The position numbers were made by a program, and so were the translations under genes. From Dyadobacter sp. CY261 (lineage in GTDB: Bacteria; Bacteroidota; Bacteroidia; Cytophagales; Spirosomataceae), in the NCBI RefSeq assembly GCF_021440085.1, contig NZ_JAKCPW010000011.1:186001-250000 (forward strand): a stretch of DNA of 64,000 nt, read 5' to 3'. This document shows, in pieces, positions 26,246 through 35,313 of this stretch (its first letter is position 1; each line of letters opens with the position of its first letter). Below the pieces are notes generated by a model that worked only from the letters and a program-made list of their open reading frames with translations, had not been told where the DNA came from and made no database searches.

Positions 26246-26641
26246 TCAACTGATGCCTTCCGCCTTCGGATCTATTAGCGATCGTGACTGATCGTGTGAT
26301 GGGTGCGCCGACGTCAGCAACCCGGCCAGAACCTGGAAAAGTCCCATTAAAAGATGCGGCAGAAAAACGTCCTGCGCAAAACCAAAAAGCCAGGGCGATG
26401 ATGCTAAAAACGCGCCAGCAAATATGTCTGTGGTTAAGTGGACCCGCATGGGAATGCTCCGTACAATCCCACCTTCATAGTCGGTAAACATCGAAAGCGC
26501 CACCGATAACAAACCAATTGCCATCAGTACCCAGGTTGCGGCATCAGATTCTCTAAAATCAAATATCCATGGGGAGGCTATGAATAGCAATCCTGCGACG
26601 TAATCTATTTTGCCGTGGAGCCGAGTGTTGATAATTTTCAT
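26246..26641 (-). CDS. SPW-repeat membrane protein
   Basis: A 131-residue protein with four membrane helices in two repeats, each containing the Ser-Pro-Trp signature (IASPWIFDF and ASSPWLFGF). This matches the SPW repeat family of small integral membrane proteins. Function is unknown; such genes commonly sit with stress genes in Bacteroidota. It is separated by 77 bases from the LtaS-like gene start. Confidence 0.8.
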   Translation of the reverse strand: MKIINTRLHGKIDYVAGLLFIASPWIFDFRESDAATWVLMAIGLLSVALSMFTDYEGGIVRSIPMRVHLTTDIFAGAFLASSPWLFGFAQDVFLPHLLMGLFQVLAGLLTSAHPSHDQSRSLIDPKAEGIS

Positions 26642-26678
26642 TTTGATATTGTTTTAACTAATGATGAAGGTTGACTGC

Positions 26679-27173
26679 TCAAAGTAAGGAAAGCTCCCGC
26701 GACTCAAACCGCTCTACGAGCTCCTGAAGGAAAAGACCCGTAGCCGCTTCGTCTGAAATGGCAGCGCCCAATATACGCCTTGGATCATGGGCGTTGTGTT
26801 GATCACCAAGACCTACTAGGTTTTCATAGCAGTTTAATTTATGCTGAATGATTTCGGCGGTCAAATGCGTAAGTGAAAGGTCTCTGATAGTTCCTTTGTA
26901 CCCACTGTCAAGAGCAAGCATAATCCTTTTTTCCAGGTTGGTAACCGCAACTGGCTGCGTGTCCGGCGGCACCGCCTGATAATGTTGGGCAAGTCCTAGC
27001 TGGTGGCTTTCAGAAATCGCCAGGGCCCGCCTGAGGGTGCGGGACAGCTCACTCGACCATACCGATCGCATGATCTGCGGCAGGATCCGGCTGACTTGTT
27101 GCTCGGCTTGTATTACCAGATCAATTTCAGTTTGGAAGGAAGAATTTACTGTTGGAAATGATGCAGCTTTCAT
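26679..27173 (-). CDS. DUF892/YciE-like ferritin-fold protein
   Basis: A 164-residue helical protein. It carries the YciE/DUF892 layout: a first helix FQTEIDLVIQAEQQVSRILPQIMRSV, then a helix with acidic/His residues (ALAISESHQLGLAQHY), a third helix (LTHLTAEIIQHKLNCYENLVGLG), and a last one (ISDEAATGLFLQELVERF). Family members are stress-induced, with a ferritin-like four-helix bundle. Start ATG 27173 replaces a TTG at 27194. Some ligands of the di-metal site look divergent, so iron binding is uncertain. Confidence 0.55.
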   Translation of the reverse strand: MKAASFPTVNSSFQTEIDLVIQAEQQVSRILPQIMRSVWSSELSRTLRRALAISESHQLGLAQHYQAVPPDTQPVAVTNLEKRIMLALDSGYKGTIRDLSLTHLTAEIIQHKLNCYENLVGLGDQHNAHDPRRILGAAISDEAATGLFLQELVERFESRELSLL

Positions 27174-27467
27174 TGTCGTAAATATTTGATTCAAAGCGCA
27201 TTGATTAATAAAAACTATACCTCACCGATTACCGCTACTCCACTCGCGTTAAGAGGTGGTTGTTCTACATGGTGGGGAAACGTTTTTGGAACCGGACGCC
27301 ATTTGAAAGCCGCCCGGCTTTTAAAACTGGCGGAGCTTTAAGAATTCACTTTTTGAAGCGGCCGATTAAAAAATATCGGCATCGGTAAGTAAGGCTATTT
27401 TTTGAAACCGGAATGGTTAAGCCGGTTTGGTATTGTTTTTGTACCTTTTCAGTAAAACGTGGCAGCT
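27174..27467. promoter_or_regulatory. Divergent intergenic region, promoter(s) expected
   Basis: About 290 bases between divergent genes (DUF892-like on the minus strand and a receiver protein on the plus). It contains T-rich and palindrome-like stretches near 27360-27450 (gccggtttggtattgttttt). I cannot assign exact -33/-7 boxes. Confidence 0.35.
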
Positions 27468-27890
27468 ATGAATAAGGATGGTACTATTGTTATTATCGAA
27501 GACGACGAAGATGATCAGTTTGTATTAGAGGAAATTTTTAGCGAACTGGGGTACCCCAACAAGAGAATGTATTTCACGAGTGGACTATCCGCACTGAATT
27601 TCCTTTATTCGACCACTGAGCGGCCTTTTATCATTATCTCGGACATCAACCTACCAGAGCTGAATGGCCTGGAACTTAGAAGAAAAGTCCAGCTGGATTC
27701 CGAACTCAGCCTGAGGTGCATCCCCTACATTTACTTTACGACCGCCCTTAATCAGCAGGTGGTAGTAGATGCTTACAGCACTTCCGCGCAAGGTTTTTTT
27801 GTCAAACCTGGTGATTTCAACGAAATCAAGGAAACTATTGATGTGATGATGAAATACTGGAAAAGATGTGCGGCACCTAACAACTTTTGA
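27468..27890 (+). CDS. Stand-alone receiver-domain response regulator
   Basis: A 140-residue single-domain receiver: IVIIEDDEDDQFVLEEI (acidic pocket), SDINLPELNG with the phospho-acceptor Asp (about residue 62), YFTTALN (Thr switch) and FFVKPGDFNEI (conserved Lys). There is no output domain. Such Rcp1-like proteins act in phosphorelays or by protein binding. ATG 27468 is used, GTG 27459 lies upstream. No kinase neighbour exists, so its partner is elsewhere. Confidence 0.88.
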   Translation: MNKDGTIVIIEDDEDDQFVLEEIFSELGYPNKRMYFTSGLSALNFLYSTTERPFIIISDINLPELNGLELRRKVQLDSELSLRCIPYIYFTTALNQQVVVDAYSTSAQGFFVKPGDFNEIKETIDVMMKYWKRCAAPNNF

Positions 27891-27903
27891 ATAGGGTGCC
27901 GCA
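27869..27903 (+). terminator. Hairpin overlapping the end of the receiver gene
   Basis: A 9-bp stem TGCGGCACC (27869-27877) with its complement 27895-27903. It overlaps the stop codon at 27890. No T-run follows, so a terminator role is only suggested. Confidence 0.35.
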
Positions 27904-28015
27904 TAGAATCAGGCCGTTAACATAGGATCAGCGTTCTTTATATCGAAGCCGTAAGGATTTGTGTGTTGAATGAATTCGTCGAGTACCGTAAAAAGGGTGG
28001 TGACCCATGAGTGCG

Positions 28016-28441
28016 TCAGTGCTTGATATCCTGCCTGACGGATATCGTTTCATTGTTGATCAGCTGATCCTGAGTGGTAAGATTTGTATTTTCCACACCC
28101 AAAACACTGTTATCCAGTAGCGTAGTAAATGTGCGGCCTGTTCTCACCAGGAATGCACCAAGATATCTCTGCCTTGTCAGATCTTCAAATTTGAGTAACT
28201 CCTCTACCTTTTCGATATTCTGTTTAGCCCTATACATGACATAGGTTTTGATTTTCTTGTATTCGGAGGGATCACCCGGGAGCTGCACATATGATACGAT
28301 CTTTTCGAAAAATACCGGTTGCCAATTGGCCACATAAGTATCTTCCGGCAAATGCTCAACGATCTCGACCTGGCCAAACGCCCGAATACCAAAAGACACG
28401 AGTACTCCCGCTGTCAGCCTAACAAACCTGCCTGTTTTCAT
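28016..28441 (-). CDS. Exported protein of unknown function
   Basis: A 141-residue protein with a signal peptide (MKTGRFVRLTAGVLVSFGIRAFG, cleavage before QVEIVEH). The mature part is largely helical and charged (YKKIKTYVMYRAKQNIEKVEELLKFED). I do not recognise a family. The regular Arg/Lys/Glu composition and codon use support a real gene. It is divergent from the manganese catalase gene (191 bases apart). Confidence 0.6.
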   Translation of the reverse strand: MKTGRFVRLTAGVLVSFGIRAFGQVEIVEHLPEDTYVANWQPVFFEKIVSYVQLPGDPSEYKKIKTYVMYRAKQNIEKVEELLKFEDLTRQRYLGAFLVRTGRTFTTLLDNSVLGVENTNLTTQDQLINNETISVRQDIKH

Positions 28442-28632
28442 GATACTTTTTTTAAAATCGCGGTCGGTGAATAAAAAGCTTGCCTGAAGCGCATCCCGGA
28501 CCGGGTTAACATTGAATCAAAGCGATTCCCCAGTTTTGTGGACAGAAAGCAGCGGCTTGTTGCTAGTACATAGTGGCACAGGTTTTTATAAGGGCGGGAA
28601 CTTTCATGTTCTTACAACTAAAAACGATTGCT
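28442..28632. promoter_or_regulatory. Divergent promoter region upstream of manganese catalase
   Basis: 191 bases between the exported hypothetical (minus) and the catalase (plus). No gene; likely holds promoters of both. Exact elements not identified. Confidence 0.3.
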
Positions 28633-29592
28633 ATGTTTTACCACGTCAAAGAATTACAATTTAACGCCCGGGTCTCCAAGCCAGACCCCAAGTTCGCGCG
28701 GCTGTTGCTTGAACAGTTCGGTGGGAGCAATGGAGAGCTCAAAGCGGCCATGCAGTATTTTGTGCAGGCATTCAGCGCCAAAAACCCCTTTCCTGACAAG
28801 TATGACCTACTCATGGACATTGCAACCGAGGAATTCAGCCATCTCGAAATTGTCGGCGCGACGATCCAGATGCTGCTCGGCGGCGTGAATGGTGAATTAA
28901 AAAACGCCTCGGAAGAATCGGAGATTATGAAACTGCTGGACGGCACTTCTGCCAGGGAAGGTTTTATCCATGAAGCCATGGTCAATCCCCAGTTCCTGGT
29001 TCTCAGCGGCGGAAGCCCCACGCTGACAGACAGCAATGGCAATCCCTGGACGGCCGCTTATGTCACCGCAAACGGGGACCTGACGGTGGATCTACGCTCC
29101 AATATTGCCGCCGAATCCCGTGCGAAGATTGTTTATGAATATCTGATGAAGTTTACCGATGATGCCTATGTAAAGGAAACGCTCCGTTTCCTGATGACGC
29201 GCGAAATTGCCCATTATCAAATGTTTGAAGCGGCTTTGGCAACCATTCAGCCCAATTTCCCGCCTGGCATTTTGCAAGGTGATCCACGGTTCAGTAACCT
29301 TTACTACAATATGTCCAGCGGAATGGACGCGCAAGGACCATGGAACCAGGGTACCAGCACACAGCTCGGTGAAACCTGGCAGTATATCGAAGATCCTTTG
29401 CAGCAGGTATTGGAAACGGACGGACTTACCACGCTGGAACCCACGGGCACAGACCGCACTGAAAAGTCAGTCAAGACGCTCGACAAAGAGCTGAGCAAGC
29501 TGCGTAGCGAAGAAATCATGAGCGCGACTGCGGAGATCGATGCGCAATGGAGCACATATGACAAGTCGGGCGGTCTCCTCAATGAATTGTAA
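28633..29592 (+). CDS. Manganese (non-haem) catalase
   Basis: A 319-residue di-manganese catalase that breaks down hydrogen peroxide. Ferritin-like ligands are visible: Glu35 (NGELKAAMQY), Glu67-His70 (TEEFSHLEIV), and a second ExxH in LTREIAHYQMFE. FYHVKELQFNARV at the N-terminus is the usual start of the family, so ATG 28633 is chosen over 28573. C-terminal tail includes the lattice-forming QGPWNQG-like and ETWQYIEDPLQ segments. The thiol-family gene at 29604 begins 11 bases after its stop, so peroxide defence is likely the shared theme. Confidence 0.93.
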   Translation: MFYHVKELQFNARVSKPDPKFARLLLEQFGGSNGELKAAMQYFVQAFSAKNPFPDKYDLLMDIATEEFSHLEIVGATIQMLLGGVNGELKNASEESEIMKLLDGTSAREGFIHEAMVNPQFLVLSGGSPTLTDSNGNPWTAAYVTANGDLTVDLRSNIAAESRAKIVYEYLMKFTDDAYVKETLRFLMTREIAHYQMFEAALATIQPNFPPGILQGDPRFSNLYYNMSSGMDAQGPWNQGTSTQLGETWQYIEDPLQQVLETDGLTTLEPTGTDRTEKSVKTLDKELSKLRSEEIMSATAEIDAQWSTYDKSGGLLNEL

Positions 29593-29603
29593 CCAGAACT
29601 AAA

Positions 29604-30293
29604 TTGGACGTATCAAAACACCAGGCGGATCGGGTAAAGATCATTCTTTATACTGATCCGCTCTGTTGCTGGAGCTGGGCGCTGCTGCCCCACTGGCAAC
29701 GCTTCATCAGAGATTATAAAGACCACATTACCTACTCCTATTGTATGGCAGGTATGATTTCGAACTGGACGAAATACCACGATCCGTTCAATGATGTGAG
29801 CAGGCCTGCTCAGATGGGCCCGATCTGGATGGAAGCGCAGCACCGGACAGGCGCTGTTATCAATGACCTGATTTGGATCGAAAACCCACCCGCCTCCTCC
29901 TACCCGGCGTGCATAGCCGTCAAAACCGCGGCATTGCAAAGTTTTGAAGCATCAGAAATCTACTTGAACGCCGTTTGGAAAGCGGTCATGGTTGAATCTC
30001 TTGACATTTCCAAAAGGGACAATTTACTGGAAGTTGCCAAAAGCACAAGCATTCTTCACCCAGAAGCACTTGATTTTGAGCTATTTGCAGAGAACTACAA
30101 CAATGATCCGAGTCGCGAGGCATTTCGTAGCGACCTGCGCCAGGTCGCTTACAACAAGATCGGCCGGTTTCCCACATTGACCTTTACAAAAGCAGGAAGA
30201 GGCTTGATCATGACCGGATACCGGCCCTACGAAGCATTGGTAGAGGCATTTGGGCAGCTGCATCCTATCACGGCACACAACGCCTCTTTCTGA
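29604..30293 (+). CDS. DsbA-family thioredoxin-fold protein
   Basis: A 229-residue cytoplasmic DsbA/FrnE-like protein. The active-site region is DPLCCWSWAL (Cys21-Cys22-Trp-Ser), i.e. CxxS rather than CxxC, and the cis-Pro loop is GRFPTLTFTKAG. SRPAQMGPIWMEAQ is typical of Bacteroidota members. Start is TTG 29604, the only start codon before the conserved N-terminus; it directly follows the catalase. Missing resolving Cys suggests a monothiol or glutathione-type mechanism; function unproven. Confidence 0.8.
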   Translation: MDVSKHQADRVKIILYTDPLCCWSWALLPHWQRFIRDYKDHITYSYCMAGMISNWTKYHDPFNDVSRPAQMGPIWMEAQHRTGAVINDLIWIENPPASSYPACIAVKTAALQSFEASEIYLNAVWKAVMVESLDISKRDNLLEVAKSTSILHPEALDFELFAENYNNDPSREAFRSDLRQVAYNKIGRFPTLTFTKAGRGLIMTGYRPYEALVEAFGQLHPITAHNASF

Positions 30294-30378
30294 TAACGGG
30301 GAGACCTTGGCACAAAAATTATCAATGCTCCCTTCCGATTTAGCGAATCAACAAACGAAGGTTTAAATAACAAACACA

Positions 30379-32556
30379 ATGGAAAGACGCATCGAGAACG
30401 AGGTGCTGGAATCGCCCAAAGGTCAGGAAATAAAGACGCTACCGGGCAAACCTTATCCTCTTGGGGCCACATGGGATGGAAAGGGAATAAACTTCGCGGT
30501 ATTTTCCGAGAATGCCCATGGTATGGAGCTATGCCTTTTTAACCCGGAAAATGAGGCCGAGGAATACATCAAGATAAAAATTGAGGAAGTCACACACCAT
30601 GTCTGGCACGTGTATGTTCCCGGTCTCAAGGCCGGGCAGTTGTACGGGTACCGGGTACATGGTCCATATGACCCTGAAAAAGGGCATCGGTTCAATCCAA
30701 ACAAGTTATTGCTAGACCCCTACGCAAAAGCGATCAACGGTACCATTAGGTGGGATGATGCGGTTTTCGCCTATGAAATCGGAAACCCTGAACAAGACCT
30801 GAGTTTCAGTGAGTCGGACAGCGCAGGATTTATGCCCAAAGCTGTGGTCATCGATCACCATTTCGACTGGACCGGCGACACCCGTCTTGAGATTCCCTAC
30901 CACGCTACGGTCATTTACGAAGTACATGTGAAAGGTTTTACCATACAGAACAAGGAACTTCCCGAAGAGATTCGCGGTACTTATGCTGCCATCGCGCATC
31001 CGGTTACCATTAAATACCTGAGAGAGCTGGGTGTGACCGCAGTTGAGCTGATGCCGGTGCACGATTTCGTGGCAGACCAACATTTGCTTGAAAACGGCCT
31101 GACCAATTATTGGGGTTACAACACATTAGGCTTTTTCGCACCGGATGCCCGGTACAGCGGCAACGGCGCAAGTGGCGGCCAGGTAACAGAGTTCAAAGAA
31201 ATGGTACGGGAACTGCATAAAGCAGGCATTGAGGTCATTCTGGATGTGGTGTACAACCATACCGCCGAAGGAAACCATCTGGGACCGACGTTTTCGTTCA
31301 AAGGGCTGGACAACGCCTCTTATTACCGGCTGGTAAAGGACGATTCCCGACACTATATGGATTACACCGGGACAGGGAATACACTGAACGTCCGCCTGCC
31401 TAACGTGCTCGCGTTGATCATGGACAGCCTGCGTTACTGGGTGACTGAAATGCATGTAGACGGCTTCCGTTTCGACCTGGCAGCGGCGCTTGCCCGTACC
31501 TTGCACGAAACTGACTCCCTGAGCTCGTTTTTCAACATCATCCATCAGGATCCTGTCATTTCTCAAGTTAAGCTAATCGCCGAGCCATGGGATATTGGGG
31601 AAGAGGGTTACATGGTCGGGAAATTCCCGATCGGCTGGGCAGAATGGAACGGCATTTACCGCGACCAGATCCGCAACTTTTGGCGGGGCCATGAAATCGA
31701 GATGATCTCTTTTGCCAATCGCTTCACAGGCAGCCCCGACCTTTATCAAAGCGACTACCGCAGGCCAACGGCGAGTGTCAATTTTATTACCGCGCACGAC
31801 GGGTTTACACTCAACGACCTTGTGAGCTATAACGAGAAACACAATGAAGCCAACGGCGAGGACAATAACGACGGCGACAATAGCAACCATTCGTGGAACT
31901 GCGGAACCGAAGGCCCAACAGAAGATCCGGAAATCAATGCCGTCAGGAACAGACAAAAAAGAAACTTGCTGACCACCATGTTCCTCTCGCAAGGCGTACC
32001 GATGCTGGTTGCCGGTGATGAATTTGGCAGGACGCAGAACGGAAACAACAACGCCTATTGCCATGATGACGAAATATCCTGGCTTAACTGGGAGAAGGCC
32101 GACAAACAGCTTTTAGAATTCACCAAGTCGCTCATCCGGTTTTGTGAAGAACACCCTACTTTTCGTCGCCGACGCTGGTTCCAGGACCTTCCCGTAATCG
32201 GTTCGGACGTTAAGGACATTATGTGGTTCAGGCCCGACGGAGTCCAGATTCCCGATGAGCAATGGGGACATCACAAAGCCCACTCCTTTGGGGTATTTCT
32301 AAATGGCCAGGGCATCCGGTGTGTCGCTCCAAATGGCGAAAAAGTCCGGGATGACCATTTCTACATCATTTTCCATACCGGGGATCAGGCACTCGATTTT
32401 GTGCTTCCAAACGAAGAATGCGGCAACCAGTGGCATATTGTGATCAATACGGCGGAAGATTTTATCGGTGAAAATGAATATACCGTCGCATCTGGTGACA
32501 AAATAAATGTCCTGGGAAGATGCGTGGTTGTACTCAGATGCCACGCCGACATGTGA
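30379..32556 (+). CDS. glgX: Glycogen debranching enzyme GlgX (GH13)
   Basis: A 725-residue alpha-1,6-glucosidase that trims limit dextrin branches of glycogen. N-terminal CBM48 (about 25-115: YPLGATWDGKGINFAVFSENA), then the GH13 barrel with nucleophile Asp366 (DGFRFDLA), acid/base Glu402 (IAEPWDIG) and stabiliser Asp474 (TAHDGFTLND). Cytoplasmic, no signal. The normal family length is 650-720. No glgA, glgB or glgP neighbour is present, so it is a stress-cluster orphan rather than in a glycogen operon. Confidence 0.93.
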   Translation: MERRIENEVLESPKGQEIKTLPGKPYPLGATWDGKGINFAVFSENAHGMELCLFNPENEAEEYIKIKIEEVTHHVWHVYVPGLKAGQLYGYRVHGPYDPEKGHRFNPNKLLLDPYAKAINGTIRWDDAVFAYEIGNPEQDLSFSESDSAGFMPKAVVIDHHFDWTGDTRLEIPYHATVIYEVHVKGFTIQNKELPEEIRGTYAAIAHPVTIKYLRELGVTAVELMPVHDFVADQHLLENGLTNYWGYNTLGFFAPDARYSGNGASGGQVTEFKEMVRELHKAGIEVILDVVYNHTAEGNHLGPTFSFKGLDNASYYRLVKDDSRHYMDYTGTGNTLNVRLPNVLALIMDSLRYWVTEMHVDGFRFDLAAALARTLHETDSLSSFFNIIHQDPVISQVKLIAEPWDIGEEGYMVGKFPIGWAEWNGIYRDQIRNFWRGHEIEMISFANRFTGSPDLYQSDYRRPTASVNFITAHDGFTLNDLVSYNEKHNEANGEDNNDGDNSNHSWNCGTEGPTEDPEINAVRNRQKRNLLTTMFLSQGVPMLVAGDEFGRTQNGNNNAYCHDDEISWLNWEKADKQLLEFTKSLIRFCEEHPTFRRRRWFQDLPVIGSDVKDIMWFRPDGVQIPDEQWGHHKAHSFGVFLNGQGIRCVAPNGEKVRDDHFYIIFHTGDQALDFVLPNEECGNQWHIVINTAEDFIGENEYTVASGDKINVLGRCVVVLRCHADM

Positions 32557-32651
32557 AAAAGACGAAGTCAAACCTGGCCGACAGCGAAACACCGCTGCTT
32601 TGAGCCATTGCTCCGCGGTCGGCCAGAAGCGAGCGGTTTGTGTTGGATCAG

Positions 32652-32703
32652 AAAAACCTCATATTCCCCGGCAGCATTTTGTGGCTCCCGGGGATCGGTT
32701 TTT
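32652..32703. terminator. Bidirectional hairpin terminator between GlgX and GH43
   Basis: Outer stem aaaaacc (32652-32658) pairs with ggttttt (32697-32703) and inner stem tccccgg (32665-32671) pairs with ccgggga (32688-32694). A/T runs on both flanks fit termination from both sides. It overlaps the GH43 stop at 32702. Confidence 0.65.
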
Positions 32704-34189
32704 ACAGACTTTTAAAAACAAATTTCTCTACGGTTGAAACATCTCCCCGCACACCTTTTGCAACAATGCCCGCGCGCACGGCCCTATCCCAGGGAGGAAG
32801 GTAAGTAACGTCCGGTGAAGTGATCTTGAAGGAAGTAAAATCAGCTCCGTTAAGGCTGTAATAGAAGCTGATATCCTTGTTATTTTTAACCTCCATTTTC
32901 AAAAATAAATGCTTGCCTTTCATCGGTACGGCAAATCTCCCGACGTTACTGCTCGCACCGTCCTTGACAAGGGTAACGCTGACACTATCCTGATTTGCAG
33001 CCGCATAGATCATATTCTTATCATCCCCGATCAATGCGACACCGGTCAAGGCGCTTTTTGATGGGATTGTTTCCACGGTTGCTTCATAGTTCTGGCTGTC
33101 GATCTTTTTGGCAACGAACAGTTCCCGCTCGTCTTTAATTTGCAGGTCCAACCTGCCGTTTTTCAGTTCGAATGAAGGCTTATTAAAAACAGACCAGCTC
33201 CATTGCAGATCGAGCTTTGCCTTGTCAAAATTGTCGGTGATGGTATAGGCTGTACGCGTATCAGCGGGCGTAATGTATTCGTCGGTGAAGCGGAGCCAGT
33301 CGTCTGCCGTAAATTCAAAACCGCGGATCAGCGCCTGCCGGCCGGTGTATTTGTTGGACGCCCTGTCGTAGGCATGATACATGAAGTAATTTTTACCATT
33401 ATGTGTCACGGCCGTACCGTGGCCGGGGCACATCCAGTCACCTTGTGCGGTCAGGATTGGGTTCCCCGTGTATTTTTCCCAGGGGCCCATCAGGTTTTTG
33501 GTGCGTGCAATACCTGTTGCGTAAGTACAGCCGGGCCCGCAGCAGCCCGCCGCTGCGTAGATCGCATAGAAATACCCATTGTTTTTAATCACTGAGACGC
33601 CTTCCACCAAATTGGCCTCCCAGGGCGTATCGTTTCTGAACAGTTCCTTTTTCTCACCGGTCAACGCTGTTCTTTCCTCATTCATGGGCTGGATCCAGAT
33701 CGGCGTCGGCCTGCCTACGCTGTTGCCATCCTCTTTCCAGATCAGATGCAACTTGTTATTTTCGTCGCGGATCGGAAAACCGTCGATGGAGCCAACTTCC
33801 TGACAAACCAACGGGCCATGGTCGTTAAACGGACCTTCGGGCGTATCGGCGCTCGCAACACCTACACACAGATTGCCGCCTTTTTTGTGTGCAGTGTAAT
33901 ACACATATACTTTGCCATTATCGTAATTCAACTCGGGGGCCCAGTAATAGAAATCGGCCCAGGAAGTAAGGTCGGGGAAAATGGATCCTGTTTGTTGCCA
34001 GGTTTTAAGATCTTTTGACTTCATCAAAGGAAATGCGGGTGCCCAATTGGAACTTGTTGCCGCGGCGTAGTAGGTCTCTCCTACCTTTATCACCGAAGGA
34101 TCGGCAAAATCGCCGCGAACAACCGCCCGCTGGGCATTTGCAAATTGAACTAAGGTCAACAGTAACAGGGTAATGCTTAATTTCCTCAT
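32702..34189 (-). CDS. GH43 glycoside hydrolase, exported (arabinofuranosidase/xylosidase type) with C-terminal beta-sandwich
   Basis: A 495-residue secreted enzyme. Signal peptide 1-19; five-bladed propeller about 20-310 with catalytic base Asp30 (GDFADPSV), pKa-modulating Asp in GSIDGFP and acid Glu in LVEGVSV; C-terminal beta-sandwich (about 320-495) of the type found in long GH43 enzymes. Substrate (arabinan, arabinoxylan or xylo-oligosaccharide) cannot be set without alignment. It is last of a minus-strand SusC-SusD-lipoprotein-GH43-GH43 group, 52 bases after the next GH43. Confidence 0.9.
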   Translation of the reverse strand: MRKLSITLLLLTLVQFANAQRAVVRGDFADPSVIKVGETYYAAATSSNWAPAFPLMKSKDLKTWQQTGSIFPDLTSWADFYYWAPELNYDNGKVYVYYTAHKKGGNLCVGVASADTPEGPFNDHGPLVCQEVGSIDGFPIRDENNKLHLIWKEDGNSVGRPTPIWIQPMNEERTALTGEKKELFRNDTPWEANLVEGVSVIKNNGYFYAIYAAAGCCGPGCTYATGIARTKNLMGPWEKYTGNPILTAQGDWMCPGHGTAVTHNGKNYFMYHAYDRASNKYTGRQALIRGFEFTADDWLRFTDEYITPADTRTAYTITDNFDKAKLDLQWSWSVFNKPSFELKNGRLDLQIKDERELFVAKKIDSQNYEATVETIPSKSALTGVALIGDDKNMIYAAANQDSVSVTLVKDGASSNVGRFAVPMKGKHLFLKMEVKNNKDISFYYSLNGADFTSFKITSPDVTYLPPWDRAVRAGIVAKGVRGDVSTVEKFVFKSL

Positions 34190-34241
34190 AAATAGTCTTG
34201 AAAGTAAATGCGCTTAAAGTGCCCAAATATAATGGAAACCG

Positions 34242-35312
34242 CTATTCGCCCGAAGGGATGGTAACCGCTTGCCCGGTTGGCACCGGCTCTCCAAAGCTTG
34301 GCAAACCATCGGCGGTCCAGGTGAATTTCTGCATTCTTACGTTCCTGGCGTCACCGCAACCCTGACCAGCGGCAGAGTTCGCATGATAAATGATCCAGTC
34401 TTCTTTTCCATCCCTTGATTTGAAAAAACCATTATGCCCTACCCCAAAAGCATTGGCCGACGCGAGTCCTGTAAAAACCGGCGCGGGCATTTTCGTCCAG
34501 TTCTCTGGATTCATGGGATCGCTTCCTTCTTTTAAGCTCATCAATCCGAGCGAATAGCGGTCGTCGCCGCAATAGCTTGCCGAATAGGTAAGAAATACTT
34601 TTCCAGCCGGATTTCGCAGCACTTCCGGCCCTTCGTTCACGGCAAACCCACGCCTTTCCCATTCAAATTCCGGGGAGGCGATCTGCATCGTTGGGCCGGT
34701 AAGCGTGGACGGGTCGCTCATTCGGGCGATATATAGGTTTTGGGTCAAATCGGCATTTCCGGACGCGAAAGGCCTGCCCGACCAGATGAGATACAGCTTG
34801 TTGTCGTGCTGCAAAACAGTAGCATCGATCGACCACAGATCCACTGGCTGGGTCGTGAGCCTGCCCCTGTCCGTCCAGTTCCCCTGCGTCGGATCCGGAT
34901 TTGCGTTTTCCAGCACCCATAGCCTGTGCTCGCGATCGTTACCGTCGGAGCCGGTGTAATAGATGTACCATTTGCCATCCAGAAAAAACAGCTCCGGTGC
35001 CCAGATATCCCGGGAATTGCCGCCGGAAGTGGGTGCAGTAAAAACAGTAACCGCAGGTGCGGCATTCAACCGACTCATTTTACCCGTTTTCCAGATCTGT
35101 ATCCGGTTCCCAAGCGTGTGCAGGTAATAGTAAGTGGTATCTTTCTGATAAACCCACGGATCGGGTGCAGAATTAAGCAGCGGGTTCGTAAAAGTGGTCG
35201 CCTGCTGCGGCCCGGGCGGCGGCGTGCCCGTCTCCTTTTTGCAGGAAGCATCGACGAACAGCAGCGGAATGCCCCAAACGAGGATAGCGCGGTAAAGCGA
35301 ACGAAAAATCAT
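34242..35312 (-). CDS. GH43 glycoside hydrolase, predicted lipoprotein
   Basis: A 356-residue protein with a lipoprotein signal (Cys24 in VDASCKK) and a GH43 propeller. Catalytic pattern: Asp51 (SAPDPWV), Asp in WSIDATV, Glu in VNEGPEV. Family members of this shape are exo-acting arabinofuranosidases. Being a lipoprotein it probably works on the surface or outer-membrane inner leaflet. It ends 52 bases before the longer GH43 and starts one base after the small lipoprotein gene stop, so translation is probably coupled. Confidence 0.9.
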   Translation of the reverse strand: MIFRSLYRAILVWGIPLLFVDASCKKETGTPPPGPQQATTFTNPLLNSAPDPWVYQKDTTYYYLHTLGNRIQIWKTGKMSRLNAAPAVTVFTAPTSGGNSRDIWAPELFFLDGKWYIYYTGSDGNDREHRLWVLENANPDPTQGNWTDRGRLTTQPVDLWSIDATVLQHDNKLYLIWSGRPFASGNADLTQNLYIARMSDPSTLTGPTMQIASPEFEWERRGFAVNEGPEVLRNPAGKVFLTYSASYCGDDRYSLGLMSLKEGSDPMNPENWTKMPAPVFTGLASANAFGVGHNGFFKSRDGKEDWIIYHANSAAGQGCGDARNVRMQKFTWTADGLPSFGEPVPTGQAVTIPSGE

Positions 35313-35313
35313 A

